Source of the DNA: Anisodus tanguticus
Lineage: Eukaryota > Streptophyta > Magnoliopsida > Solanales > Solanaceae
Reading direction: 5' to 3'
NCBI GenBank assembly: GCA_034509755.1
Contig: CM067555.1
Coordinates: 1,930,142 to 1,994,141, forward strand
DNA: 64,000 bases
Numbering within the stretch: position 1 is the stretch's first letter; every line of letters starts with the position of its first letter. Below the pieces are notes generated by a model. It did no database searches, was not told where the DNA came from, and worked only from the letters and a program-made list of their open reading frames with translations. A program made the translations under genes and the position numbers. Of this stretch, positions 46,101-56,856 are shown piece by piece.

Positions 46101-48004
46101 GGGGAAGGAAATTGTCCCTAGATAGTATACTTGATCACCAAAAAAAAGAGAAGTGTCCCTATAATGATCACATTTTCTGGTGTTGATATCAGCGGGGCAT
46201 AATACCTTGTAATCCGGCTAAAAATGAGGTGTTTGGTCAAGACAAGCCAAATTGTGTTAAGATTTTAAAAAAAGAAAAAACAGCAGACTTTGAGTGTATG
46301 GGGTGTCATTTAACTTGATTTTCCATTACAGAGGATTGTTAGTTGTAGCTGCTTATCTGAACTTGTACTGGTATATAGTGACACAATGTTACTAAGATAG
46401 TACTTTGGCTTTTCCAATATTTTATCTGTGATAATTATTACTCTCAATAATGTTTATCAGGAAAAATTAACTTTTACTCAATAATGATTGAAATGTTAAT
46501 TTGATTTATGCACTTTAGTTATATGGTGGTTACTTTTATGACTACTCGATGTCATGAAAGATGCTTTGCTTGGTTTTTGTGATCAAGTGGTGTTTCATTA
46601 ATTTTGAGTTTACTACTAAATTTTTAGCATGTTACAAATTTACACTTTCACTAGTTAAGGTTTGACACTTGCTTTGAGTGTGTCACAGTGGCTAGCCTAT
46701 GCAGTGAATGCTATTACTGTGAAGTCTGATGACATCTCTAATCAGTTTCTTCTTTCTTTATTTCCTTGTGCAAAATCTTAGAATTGGTGTGAAGTTGATT
46801 CACATTTATGAAACAATGAAAATCATCATATTACAAGGTCTTTTGGGATTACCTTGGAATAGTTTACTTTAATGGTGTGTTCTCTTGTATTCATAAGAAT
46901 ACCGTGGACTGTCCTAAGGAGTCAATATGTACATTGGTTGTGCGGTTTTCAGGTTGATGTATCCTGTGTTAATTTTTCATCTTTTTTTATTCATACTGAA
47001 GCAACTTCTTTCTTGACCTGTGATATAAATGATGTGGCAGCCTGCTTCTTTTTGTTCCCCCTACTTTCATGTGGTAGCATTCTTGTATCGATTAGTAAGT
47101 ATTAGCACGGGTTTGCCAAGTGAAGCCTTTTGTTTTGAGTATCCCTAACGCTTTCTTCTATGCACAGAAAGTTCGTACATTTCAAGACTTCCGTGACATG
47201 ACACCGGATGAACGTGAAGATCTGCTGACTCAAGTTGCTGGGTTCTCTAATAGTGAATCCCACGATGTGGAGATGGTTCTTAAAATGATGCCTTCAGTGA
47301 CAATTGATATCACATGTGAGACAGAAGGTGAGGAGGGAATTCAAGAGGGTGACATTGTTACCATGCATGCTTGGGTCACTCTTAATCGTGGTAGTGGCTT
47401 GATACGTGCCCTTCCACATTGTCCGTATTTTCCTTTTGACAAAGAGGAGAATTTCTGGCTGATGCTTGCGGACTCATTTTCGAATGATGTGTGGCTCTCC
47501 CAGAAGGTTAGCTTCATGGATGAAGCTACAGCAATAATTGCTGTATCGAAAACGATTCAGGAGTCGAAGGAAGGGTCTGGTGCAAGTGCAAGGGAAATAA
47601 ATGTTGCTGTTAAAGAAGCACTCGAGAAAGTGAAAAATGGTTCAAGGCTGGTAATGGGGAAGTTCCAAGCTCCAGCTGAGGGAAACTACAACTTGACCTC
47701 TTTCTGCTTATGTGACTCTTGGATTGGTTGTGATGCAAAGTCGAATATAAAGTTAAAGGTTATGAAACGCAGCAGAGCTGGAACCAGAGGTGGTTTCGCA
47801 GCAGATGAGACTCCTGCCATGGAGGACGGAATTGAGGAGGACGAGGAAGAAGAAGATGATGATTACGATGATTATGAAAGTGAATACAGCGAAGATGAAG
47901 AAGATACAAAGGAAACAAAGAGTAAAGGAGCTGTGGCAAATGGCTCGGCCCATAACAAGGGCAACGGTTCAAGCTCTGATGAATCTGGTTCAGAGGCCGA
48001 GTAA
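37198..48004 (+). CDS. ERDJ2A: ERDJ2 / Sec63-type J-protein of the ER translocon, complete
   Basis: Membrane J-domain protein that recruits BiP to the Sec61/Sec62 channel for protein import into the ER. Exons: 37198-37383, 37477-37572, 38154-38274, 38372-38478, 38639-38856, 39126-39303, 39409-39528, 40802-40888, 45779-45889, 47168-48004. All phases join to give 686 aa, against 687 as I recall for Arabidopsis ERDJ2A. In order: N-terminal membrane segment (SALFPIFVLTLMALPLVPYT), second segment (LVLLWVVMAVLVYYI), J domain with the HPD motif (SIQYHPDKNPDP), third membrane segment, two Sec63 regions, and an acidic C-terminus (EEDEEEEDDDYDDYESEYSE). Intron 1 uses a GC donor. Intron 8 is 4.9 kb because of an RTE insertion. 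A poly(A) signal AATAAA lies at 48257. The ORF is intact, so the gene is probably functional. Confidence 0.96.
37384..37476 (+). other. GC-AG intron 1 of ERDJ2
   Basis: Exon 1 ends AGG CGG followed by GCAAGT, and the acceptor is GATTTTCAG. The only nearby GT (37388) would shift the frame and destroy the conserved RR|ISNFSTYSNLTLVLLWV join. GCAAGT is the favoured form of GC donors. Confidence 0.8.
39529..40801 (+). other. ERDJ2 intron 7
   Basis: AT-rich intron. Its last ~145 bp (from 40657) are the source of the copies at 44807 and 45271. Confidence 0.8.
41160..41275 (-). repeat. 3' tail shared with TS SINEs
   Basis: AACAACATACCCAGTGAAAT and GTGGGGTCTGGGGAGGGTAG, complement of the TS SINE 3' end. 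Here it is the LINE's own 3' end rather than a separate SINE, because the ORF runs into it without a junction. Confidence 0.75.
41544..42044 (-). pseudogene. RTE C-terminal region
   Basis: KLKGKFYRMVVRPTMLYGAE, EMRILRWMCGHTRRNRIRND and GRGRPKKYWGEVIRRDMK are the standard C-terminal blocks of plant RTE ORFs. A partial second copy of this region occurs at 51605-52204. Confidence 0.88.
42330..43734 (-). pseudogene. RTE reverse transcriptase, inactivated
   Basis: The 43734-43363 frame is the linker. The 42950-42447 frame has MPEEWRWSTMVPLYKNKGDI, NNYRGIKLLSHTMNVWERI and MIFIDLENAYDKVPREVLW. A frame break precedes the palm motif, which reads MLFVYDIVLID near 42340 where FADDIVLID is usual: one catalytic Asp of the DD pair is replaced by Tyr. 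Confidence 0.88.
43894..44358 (-). pseudogene. RTE endonuclease (EEP family) fragments
   Basis: KLWFSGRSGYRNGVGILVDS and KLFVGGDFNGHIG are typical of the apurinic-like endonuclease of RTE LINEs; the GDFN motif supplies catalytic residues. The frame breaks between the two parts near 44110-44130. Confidence 0.85.
44807..45030 (+). repeat. Second copy of ERDJ2 intron 7 end plus exon 8 (sense)
   Basis: Near-identical to 40657-40877. It keeps the branch/acceptor region ending TTGCATGCAG and the first 76 of 87 bases of exon 8 (44955-45030), but stops at GTCTCAGA, so the SVVQ end and donor are lost. Differences from the source are few (TATGTAGTCCTTATG for TATCAAGTCCATATG; TTAGCAT for TTAACAT). Confidence 0.93.
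45047..45271 (-). repeat. Third copy of exon 8 region, inverted
   Basis: Exact mirror partner of 44807-45030, separated from it by 16 bases. Exon-8 part is 45047-45123, with a single coding change seen (ATGGCT becomes ATGACT). It has TATCAAGTCCATATG like the source and TTAGCAT like copy 2, so it shares features of both. Confidence 0.93.
45890..47167 (+). other. ERDJ2 intron 9
   Basis: GT-AG intron between AGAAAG|GTTGCA and TGCACAG|AAAGTTCG. AT-rich, no inserted element recognised. Confidence 0.8.
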
Positions 48005-48262
48005 ATCTCTTTCTTGGTTAGTTGTTTTGTTCTCCTAATTACCCCGTTCGCATAATGTTTGAATTTTTGGGGGAGAAGAGAAGAGGTAACCTGCGAGAAA
48101 ACATCCTCACTCCAAATGTTTGGGGAGTTGGGGTGGGGGCACGGGGGCAGGTAAGAAGAGTATTTAATAGTTCTCTTTTTTGTTATATGACTATATCTCA
48201 GGCAATTCACTTTGGACTATCTTTCTATAGAACCGATAGTACTCTAATTTGACATGAATAAA
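48005..48262 (+). other. ERDJ2 3' UTR with poly(A) signal
   Basis: AATAAA at 48257-48262 follows the stop by about 250 bp. Cleavage position not determinable by eye. Confidence 0.55.
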
Positions 48263-49195
48263 ACATTTCATAGCAGAGTACTCCTTAGAGCTTAAACTAG
48301 TCTTTTTTGGTCCAACTAGATGGTTCTTGTCGCTTTAATATTCATATTTGCTTTGTTTGTACCTCAAATTCCTTAACCCCACCAAAAAGAATTGCCAAGA
48401 GCCTGCTATACCATTATGTATCAATTGAAGACATTCTTCTGCCTCAAAATTTCTGTGGCAGCCACTAATGGCGTGTTATAGAGATGTATTTTTTCCAAGT
48501 TGAACTTGCCAGTCGCCTGGAATTCAAATCTTAAATTTGTTAGCGCGAGGTTGTAATCTAGCAGAGCATGTTGCTGGCGTACTTGTTTTTTTTTTTTTGC
48601 CAAGATTGGGCCAGGTGTTCAGTGTAATGCCTCAATAAAACTGGCTGGGTATATATCGGCCTAAAAGGAAAATATCCAAAGGCTCTTTTAATTGAATTTG
48701 CAAAAGGTAACTAACAAAAACTTTATTTTTGTACAGAAAATTAATAACCAGCAAATTAAGACTGCATTCTCAGAATCTAAGAATGTCTAATGGATTAACT
48801 TAACTTTTTGACACAATCAAGCTAAAAGAGAACATACCATCAAGACTTTGCAGAAGTAGATTTGAGTATATTCTTAGATAATTTGTTTTGGCGTATAAAC
48901 AAAGTTTGTTTTTTATACGGTACATAATCATAATAATGAGAAGATCTCCCGTATACAATCAGTATATCAGAAGTAGGGAATCTACAACATAATATGACTC
49001 TACAGGCCTGTTCACTACAGGCTTATTGTGCAAGTCTCTTACTACATTCAACAGAAGTCTAGCCAAAGAAAAAATGAAAGAGGTAGAGATTACTCATAAG
49101 CTCATTTATAAAGACTAAACACACAGCCAATATAACTGAATATGGTGCCAGAGACTTTGATAGCTGATCCAAAAATCATTGTCTCGCGTAGCAAT
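48263..49195. other. Intergenic, no gene recognised
   Basis: AT-rich spacer between the convergent ERDJ2 and metallophosphoesterase relic. No coding region or clear repeat. Confidence 0.6.
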
Positions 49196-50473
49196 CTATT
49201 TCGCCAAATGATCAGCATCGCGTACAATTTCCATCGAAGGAAGCACAACTGCAGCCACTGACTTATCTTCGTATCCACCACCTTCATCTATTACCAGCCT
49301 TAGGCCTTCAATATATAATTTCGCATGGTGACCACTTACGATAATTGTTGGAGTTTTAGCCAGTTCCTATTAAACAAAATAATGCAACAACAATCAATCT
49401 TGGTTAGAGAATCGATTTGCCCTTCTCTGAATGCATAGACGTAATATAGTTACACGTAGCTTATGTTGCTTGGATCCTTAAAAAATGTTACCGTACCCGT
49501 ATTAGATCCTCTAAAAATGTACTACTTCTGGTGAAGTTGAAGCAATGATAGATCTCATGGGGCCCCTTTAAGACCAGGAAGGCACCCACCTTAGAACTCT
49601 CTCTAAATACTTTTGAACACCTTCTTGGTGCTTGTTTTTTTTTTTATAATACACTTTTCTTTAAAAAAGTGTACTAGTATTTTTCTCTAACTGTGATGTT
49701 TGGCCAATATGCATGCACCTCGACTAATTTCACGAGGTACCTGCTACCTCCCACTAGGACAAGTATCTGGAAACTCTGTCCACCAAGGCTTGGACGGATG
49801 GAAGAAAAAAAACACGCACTAATCTTGAAGGATCCGACATGTAGTAAGCGGCATTTTTAAGAATCCGAGCAACATAGACTAGCGATATCAACTAGTTTCA
49901 CTGACATTTGCAAGCTACTGAACACAAACACATTGTAAATTTTGTAAATGAAGCGCTAAAGAGAAATGACCTGAGGGATTTTCCACACGTAAGGGCTTCC
50001 ACCTTAGGAATCCTCGTGTCCTTTGCTTTCAGGGTTTTAATCTGCTCTTCAACAGGGTTGTTTTTCTCCAGGCCAGCATGAACAGCGATTAATTTGCACC
50101 TTTTAATTCCTTCCTCAGTTTTTACGGAAACGTCGTCCTAGAAAGCAAAAGAACGAAACAAAATTTTAAAATCTTGAATCCCCCTGCTGTTGCATGTTGT
50201 AGCTAGTAATGACATGGTTGATGAGCACTCTTGAGTTCATTTGGATGAGCATAAATCAAAAAGACATTTTGTTTTAGATAAGGAATCTACTTAAAGTGCT
50301 CATGGAAAAGTGAAAGGACAGATCAAGGAAAGAAAAAAAGTTGAAAAATGAGAGAATGGTAAAGGCAAAAGAGCTTACCTCTTCGTGAATCCAAACCAAA
50401 TTGGCGAAAAACTTCTTGTGTTCATCAGGAACTGCCTTCATAAGATCTGTAAAGGGTGAAGCCTTACTGTTAA
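49196..50473 (-). pseudogene. Calcineurin-like metallophosphoesterase, 3' part, frameshifted
   Basis: Three minus-strand exon-like blocks: about 50473-50379 (TDLMKAVPDEHKKFFANLVW), 50137-49971 (KRCKLIAVHAGLEKNNPVEE, KAKDTRIPKVEAL) and 49366-49196 (PTIIVSGHHAKLYIEGLRLV, IDEGGGYEDKSVAAVVLPSM, stop). HAGLE and VSGHH carry metal-binding histidines of the family. In the middle block VEAL and the following VWKIPQ are in different frames, with the expected SGRKN-like segment missing, which indicates a ~13-base deletion. The N-terminal GDxHG and GDxxDRG exons are absent upstream. A truncated pseudogene is the best reading; sequencing error or annotation outside my recall is the alternative. Confidence 0.72.
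49467..49877. mobile_element. MITE relative of 1824-1938, expanded by an inserted Au SINE piece
   Basis: Left TATGTTGCTTGGATCCTTAA and right AAGAATCCGAGCAACATAG are the diverged termini. Between them lies an Au SINE segment at about 49700-49800 (CACCTCGACTAATTTCACGA; CTCTGTCCACCAAGGCTTGG). Located in an intron of the phosphoesterase relic. Confidence 0.65.
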
Positions 50474-50985
50474 CGAAATGATTATTATGTGATTAAGTAA
50501 CAATGCCGTACGTAGAATTAAGAATTCTCGTAGCTCCTTTAGTAACAGGAAATAGAACAGTGTAACTAAATGGACCATCAGCAATCAAGTTCTCCTCAGA
50601 TCCACCCAATACCATATGAAAAATGGGAAAACCTTGAGCATGACGAGGAACAATGCTTATATTAATGATCATTGTTCCTCAATAAAAGCTGCATGTAGAA
50701 TGTATACCTATTTTTTAAGCGGGGGAAAATGAAAACTTAATGCCGCACGTTTCTTTACGATGTGAACAGCATTCAAACACATTACACGGATAAACAATAG
50801 AAACCAGACAAAAGTAGAACGAAAAATTGAGTGATGAGTAGTATCCATTCCGCTTAATATAAACTTATTTCATTCCGATACTTCTTGTACAGTAAATGAG
50901 GAGTTCTTTTTTTGAATTCTCACACTTATTTCTACACAGACATACAAGCCTAACTAGAATAAGAAGATTCCTAGCAAATACTGAA
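50474..50985. other. Unassigned stretch
   Basis: Minus strand has a short open frame 50612-50490 (MVLGGSEENLIADGPFSYTV, LFPVTKGATRIL) with a protein-like composition that I do not recognise. Otherwise AT-rich. Confidence 0.35.
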
Positions 50986-50989
50986 CCTA

Positions 50990-51464
50990 ATGTTAGTGCA
51001 ATAACCAAGCCTTAATCTAACTAACTGATATCACCTATATTACCTCCCGAAGGAAATTAATCCCATGAGTTTATTTCATCCAAGTATACAAAATATATAC
51101 AATTATACACAATCAATCTAGGCTATCCTAAAGATATGCTAATCATGATAATTGATCTAATCATCATAATTATATGATTTAATTACAATATGATTGATAT
51201 GATGGAGATAATTAGGAATTACATTCCCCCGCAGTCTTAGCAGGAGGTTCTCGTATGCTGAGATTGTTCCTGAACAGGATTACCTGATAAATATATCGCA
51301 CTCACATTATCACAATAAACCACGATTGCTTTTTCGATTGGACAATGAAGTTCTAACAGAAGATTACGGAGCCACCATGATTCGGAGACCACATTAGCTA
51401 CCCCTCGATATTCTGCTTCAGCACTTGACCGAGATAGTGTCGGTTGACTTTTTCTCAAATGCAT
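50990..51464 (-). mobile_element. Copia 3' end: RNase H fragment plus LTR
   Basis: 51464-51237 encodes QPTLSRSSAEAEYRGVANVV and VVYCDNVSAIYLSGNPVQ, the Copia RNase H SSAEAEY and CDN motifs. Purine tract GGGGGAATG precedes an LTR starting TGTAATTCC at about 51228. It is a 5'-truncated remnant in a different subfamily from the one at 4577-6877. Confidence 0.85.
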
Positions 51465-51604
51465 TTTATCACATTAGCCAATCTAAAATGCGTTTTCTCA
51501 AATGCATTTTCTCAAATGTATGATTCCTAGCCCATCTGCTCCCTTGCAAATGCATTTTCTCAAACCCTTCACCTAAAAATATAATAATTTAAAAGATAAC
51601 AACA

Positions 51605-52204
51605 AAACAACAACATACTCAGTGTAATCCCACAAGTGGGGTCTGGGGAGGATAGGATGTATGCAGACCGTAACTACCACAAATTAATACGATAGTCGAA
51701 GTACAAAAAACAACAAATAGCAGAAATCGACAGACATGGAACTACAAGAATAATACACGACTACTAGTATGAAAGGGTAAGTAGGATAATGCTTAACTAC
51801 CAACTAACCTTCTATCCTAATCTGTGTCCTCCATAACCTCATATCTAAGGTCATGCCTTCGGTAAGCTGCATCTGCGCCATATCATGTCCAAACCCTCTC
51901 CCAATACTTCTTTAGCCTACCTTTACATCTCCTTAAACTGTCCATAGCCAACCTCTCACACTTCGACACTGGAAAATCTGTGCGTTCTCCTCTATACATG
52001 CCCGAACTATCTCAGCCTCGCTTTCCGCATCTTATTCTCCACTGAGTCCACTCCCACCTTGTCCCCGATATCATCATTCCTAATCCTATCTCTCCTAGTA
52101 TATATGCTCCACACATCCATCGCAATATCCTCACTTCCACAACAATAAAACAGCAAAATAGCAAGATACAAAACAAATAGAGAAACAGATAATAATATAC
52201 ACAT
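51605..52204 (-). mobile_element. 5'-truncated RTE LINE copy
   Basis: 3' tail CAACAACATACTCAGTG and GTGGGGTCTGGGGAGG, preceded on the minus strand by frames with VRILRWMCG and RDRIRNDDIGDKVGVDSVENKMRKARLR. These match the element in ERDJ2 intron 8, with more frameshifts. Confidence 0.8.
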
Positions 52205-52716
52205 TGAGAAGGATAAGAAACTATGCGATAACTAAATAGTACTACTAAAAATAAGGCCTTCACCTTTATACCACCCTTCTCTTTGGGGTAAATCGTTTCC
52301 TATTAAAAATGACTTCATACTCGGGCTCAAATTCGAGACCTCTGATTAAAAATAGAGGTGTATGTATAGTTATTGCTCCACCATAATCTTTAGTGGTTAT
52401 ATTCAAGGTGTATATCAAACTAATACATACGTGTTTTTTATTTATATAATTTATCACATAATCATGGCTAGATGGTGTATGTTCTCACTTTAATTTAACT
52501 GATTAAGTTACATTGTTTGATTGACATAAATTTTAAGTGTTGTAATAGATAAAATTAAATCACTTGACTGGTATACACATTATGTATGAGTAACTTTTAT
52601 GACAAATTCATGATGAGTTGTGATGAAAAATGTGCAAAGAGAAAATGAGTTGGAATAGATCAATTGAATAGTGAAGTTTCGAATCATTTTGAGATTAAGG
52701 AACAATTATTGGGTAA
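52205..52716. other. Intergenic, nothing recognised
   Basis: AT-rich spacer between LINE fragments without coding potential or clear repeat ends. Confidence 0.5.
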
Positions 52717-53151
52717 ATGTTACTCGCACTTGATGTTTGTCGGATCACACTGATGAATCTTTCGGGGGAAGGAGATATTGGTGGAGTAATAAGAATCAAC
52801 CAGGGAGATTGGATTATTGGCTTCATAGGCAATATGCACCATTGTACTCACAATTTGACTGAATTAATGGTATTTATGCGGGACCAAAAATGGCTTCAAA
52901 TAACAGTTTCATCTCTAGAAGTGACAATTATTTCTATTGAGGTAATACATATGATTACTAAAAGCCATCAAAATTTTAAACCTATTAATTCTGAGTGCAA
53001 ATGGTTATTAGGGAAACTGTGCAATAGAGAACAGAACCAACTAGCTGATCTGCTGGCCAAGGAAGGAGCAAAGCAACAACTTTTCGAAAGTCCAATTTTT
53101 TTGGTAGCTACTCGTGTGTTTGCCATAAATACAGTATCAACAGACATTTAG
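52717..53151 (+). pseudogene. LINE RNase H domain fragment
   Basis: GGVIRINQGDWIIGFIGNMH, THNLTELMVF and CNREQNQLADLLAKEGA match the RNase H domain at the C-terminus of plant L1-type ORF2. The catalytic order D..E..D is blurred, and upstream reverse transcriptase is absent. Confidence 0.75.
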
Positions 53152-53268
53152 GAACTACATTTAGTATAACTATTTAGGACTGTAATATTACTAACAACTG
53201 TGTGAATTATTCCAAACAATAGGGCAGCATTGCTGCTAATGATGTGTAATTTATTTTGTTAAGTTATA

Positions 53269-53473
53269 TACTCCATTCGTTAAAACTTTTCTTTTTGGTT
53301 TGTCCCAAAAAAAGTATCTTTCTATATTTAGTAAACTTTGACATGTTTAAGATCACAAGATTTAAATGACCTCACAAATCTTTAATTAAAGGCACAAGAT
53401 TCAAAATTCTTTATTTATTTTTAAACTCCGTGCCAAGTCAAACTAAGACACTTAAAATGGGACGGATGAGGTA
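53269..53473. mobile_element. Stowaway MITE
   Basis: TA|CTCCATTCGTTAAAACTTTTC at the left and AAAATGGGACGGATGAGG|TA at the right: inverted CTCCNTCCGT-type ends flanked by the TA target duplication. No coding capacity. Confidence 0.75.
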
Positions 53474-53577
53474 TATAACTTCACTTCAAAATCATAATAG
53501 TCCTTTGAAAATTACATGAACAATTTTGATTCTTTAAGTTTATCAAAAGTGAGCACTTTTGATTTTCGTCAGATAAA

Positions 53578-53692
53578 TTTTAAGTCTAACTCAACCCAAA
53601 AGCTAGCTTGTGAGGGAAAGATTGTTCAAGTCCATAGAAGTAGTCCATCCATCCCTTAAACCACCGATGTGGGATATTTTAACACTTTTTTT
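53578..53692 (-). repeat. TRIM-family LTR fragment
   Basis: AAGTCTAACTCAACCCAAAA, GCTAGCTTGTGAGGGAAAGA and CCGATGTGGGATATTTTAACA match the TRIM LTR. Confidence 0.65.
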
Positions 53693-55045
53693 TAGTATGG
53701 GTTTTTTGTGTTTTGGTTCAAGAACTTGAAATAGCTTTAGACTTGCGATGAGGTTTGTTTACTGTTTTTGCCAATAAAAGCTTACAACTTTCTCTTCATT
53801 CTTGAATTTTTTAATGAACATTTGCCCTTAAAGTTTGGATTTTTCCTGGGGGTTTCTGCATACTTGAAGACTAATGATCGGTTTATTTTTGTATGGGGTT
53901 TGATTTTCTCTTCATTCTTGAATTTATAATTGCAAATTTACTCTTAGTTGGATTTTTGGTGGGGTTTTTCTTCATATTTGAAGATTAAAGATTGGTGTGT
54001 TCCTTTTTTGCTTTTTTTTAGTATGGGGTTTTGATTTTTAACTAAAAGGTTGAAATAGGTTCAGATTTGTTATGAGTTTGAGGATTTTTTGTCATGCTAA
54101 GCTGAAAATTAGAAAATTATAAGATTAGGGGTTTCTGCATAAATCTGACAAATCAGGGTGGTAATTATGTTTTGCCAGTTAATATTGGTGGAAAATATGT
54201 ATAAATCACATTTGCCACTACATTCTTGAATTCACTCTCACCAATTTTCTGTGCCATAGCCGATACGACGTATTTTTTGTCCTTTTATTTATTTTTTGTG
54301 TTTTAAGCTGTCGGGTTGTTTTGGCATGAGGGTCAGGTAGACGTCGATGGCGCCGTTATTGTTCAACCGAACCCATATTTACCATTACATTCTTGAATTT
54401 ACTCTCACCAATCCTGTTTGCAATAGCCTATAAGATGCTTTTTTCTACAATGGCGTTATCCATGCCAGTTTGTATGCACCTCGCCTGTTCCACCACAGGT
54501 GCCTCCGCAGGTATCTCTACTTCCAACTAGCTTAGGTGTCGGGTATTGAATAGTAATATAGTATAGGTTTTAATGGTATATAACACTAAATTAGTATTGA
54601 AGCATGATTGACTTATATCGTGATATATACTTTCAGATTTTCTCTCTCCACATATTAAGTCATTTTTATCTATTATAATAAATAATTTACCTTATTTAAA
54701 GACTACAAATTCCATTTTTATGAAGATTTACATGTAAATATTCCTTTCGTAACTTGATGGTATAATTAGTTATTTAACCTAACAATATATATAACTTAAG
54801 TTCTAATTCCATATTATACTAACAACGCAATTATTAAATGCAAAGATAAAAATGAAAGATATTCAGATATTCTAATAAAGACAAAAGTAGTAGGTGATTT
54901 ATTCCGATTATTTCAAATTTTGATGGACAGAGTTATATGATACTATGCTGAAATGAGGTAACAAGTAACTTGTAAAATTAGTTGAGTTGAGATGCGTGTA
55001 AACTGGCCCGACCACCACATTTATTGGAAAAAAAAAAGATTGAGG
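53693..55045. other. Intergenic region with weak repeats
   Basis: Two loose copies of a TTTAGTATGGGTTTT..GAAATAG segment (53695 and 54005) and an Au SINE scrap at about 54470-54535 (CAGTTTGTATGCACCTCGCC). No gene. Confidence 0.45.
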
Positions 55046-55310
55046 ACCCGTTTGGCCATGAGAATTTTTCATTTTTTCCCGCTTTTTTCACTTTAATTAA
55101 AAATAAAGGTTAATCATGAAAATTCAAAATACAAATTTTAAAGCTGTATTTGAAATTTGGAAAATACTTAAAACTATGTTTTCACCTTTGTTCACTTTCG
55201 ATACATTCAAACAATTAAATATTCTTTGTAAAAATTATAACCAAACACAACTACAAGTTCAAAATTTCAAATAAAGTGAAAATATTTGATTTTCATGGCT
55301 AAACGCCTAT
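55046..55310. mobile_element. MITE with CCCGTTTGGCCATG / CATGGCTAAACGC ends
   Basis: Imperfect inverted termini enclosing a T- and A-rich body (GAGAATTTTTCATTTTTTCC; AAAATATTTGATTTTCATGG), a common Solanaceae MITE form. Lies about 280 bp upstream of the CTR1-type gene. Confidence 0.65.
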
Positions 55311-55527
55311 CGAAAAGAAAGAAATGCTAACATGGGAACTAAGAGTAATTCTTGAAACTCGAGGGGATCATTTTACATATGATAAAGTAAAGGGGAGGTT
55401 AATAATTGAGTCAAACTTATAAAGCCAAAAATTCCAAGCATATTAGTACGACTGAGGCCACCGAAACATCCCCATCTTTTTTCTCTCTTCTCATTCAACA
55501 AGTACGAAGAGAAGAGGAAAAAAAACT

Positions 55528-55545
55528 ACATATATATATATATAA
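55528..55545 (+). promoter_or_regulatory. Possible TATA region of the CTR1-type gene
   Basis: CATATATATATATATAACC about 50-60 bp before the ATG. It may be a TATA box or only a microsatellite. Confidence 0.3.
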
Positions 55546-55589
55546 CCACTGTGTAATGACAGTCAGTTTCTAGGGTTTTTATTGAAAAA

Positions 55590-56138
55590 ATGGAAATGCT
55601 TGGTAGACGATCGAATTATACTTTGTTGAGTCAAGTTCCCGATGATAATGAGTCTAATTCTGGTGAGAAGAGTAAAGGAAAAGGATTTGATTGGGATTTG
55701 ATTGACCACCGCATGATGCAAGCAGCACCACCGAATCGGATCGGTGGGCTCGCTGCATTTACAGGTCCTTCGATTGGGCTGCAAAGGCAATCAAGTGGTA
55801 GTAGTTTCGGTGAGAGTTCGATGTCCGGTGAGTATTACATGCCTTCGTCGTTATCTAATGCGGAGGCGGCGTCGTTTGGCGGCGGCGGCGGCGGTGGTGA
55901 ATTGAGGATGAAGCCATTGGAAACTACCAACTTGTGTGGTGGTTCGAGTTCGAAGAGTTGGGCACAACAGACTGAGGAGAGTTATCAGTTGCAGTTGGCT
56001 TTGGCTTTACGGCTTTCTTCGGAAGCTACCTGTGCTGATGATCCTAATTTCTTGGATCCCGTGCCGGATGAATCCGCCGCCGCGTCCTGTGGTTCGTCTT
56101 CAGCTGCTTCAGGCGAGACCATTTCACATCGATTTTGG
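55590..56138 (+). CDS. CTR1: CTR1-type Raf-like MAPKKK, first coding exon only
   Basis: Negative regulator of ethylene signalling that acts with ER-bound ethylene receptors and phosphorylates EIN2. The exon gives 183 residues: MEMLGRRSNYTLLSQVPDD, FDWDLIDHRMMQ, IGLQRQSSGSSFGESSMSGE, a Gly run, ESYQLQLALALRLSSEATCA and a Ser-rich end ISHRFW. These match the N-terminus of tomato CTR1-like proteins as I recall. It ends TTTTGG|GTATGG, a good donor in phase 0. The regulatory domain and kinase should follow, but no second exon (expected VNG-LSY-DKVPDGFY) was found before 64000. Either intron 1 exceeds 7.8 kb or the gene is truncated. Three Stowaway, SINE and LINE insertions lie in that interval. 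Confidence 0.87.
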
Positions 56139-56279
56139 GTATGGTTTGGGTTATTATTGTTTTGTGTTGATTTTTTTCTCTCATGTCTATATTTTTGTTT
56201 TTATGTCACTTGCATTAATTGCGTTATGAATTTAGATGAACAGAGGGAAATGTAAGGTCTATCTAAATCATCATCTCTA

Positions 56280-56380
56280 TCTACCTGCAAAGGTAGCGGT
56301 AGGGGTAAGGTGTACACTCCACCCTCTTCAGACCTCTCTTGATTTGTGGGATTACAATGGGTATGTTGTTGTTGTAGAGG
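56280..56380 (+). mobile_element. TS-type SINE 3' part
   Basis: GGTAAGGTGTACACTCCACC, TTTGTGGGATTACAATGGG and TATGTTGTTGTTG. Confidence 0.75.
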
Positions 56381-56589
56381 TAAATGTGCGCCTAGGAATG
56401 TGTTGAACAATTCACATTGTACACATAAAAACAAAGAATCGGTTTAGATTACAAATGTTTCCAGGCTTTAAATAGGCGATAGTTTGGTATGGATGAAAAT
56501 ATTTTCCGTGGATCAACTAGGAGTGTTTGGTTGGGTATAGATGTAGGTTTAATCTATTAATTGTAAAACTTGACTACAGGGTATCATTG

Positions 56590-56856
56590 TACTCCCTCCG
56601 TCCATTTTTACTTGTCCATCTTTGACTTGACACACCCCTTAAGAAGTAATTAATAAAATAATACGTTTACTATATCACCCTTTGAATATTATAAATTCAA
56701 TGTTGTGGGAAATGCATTGGGAAAATGATTATACTTAATAATAAGGGTAAATTAGGAACTAAGTGACAAATTATGTCTTGATTTTCCAAACTAGGCAAGG
56801 AAAAGTGGACATCTATTTATAGTATAGTCGACAAGTAAAAGTGGATGGAGGAAGTA
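56590..56856. mobile_element. Stowaway MITE, intact ends
   Basis: TA|CTCCCTCCGTCCATTTTTAC at the left and GTAAAAGTGGATGGAGGAAG|TA at the right, with TA duplication. Sits 450 bp after the CTR1-type exon donor. Confidence 0.88.

Noticed and set aside
47753..47972. Minus-strand frames over the last ERDJ2 exon
   Set aside because: Shadows of the acidic C-terminal coding sequence.
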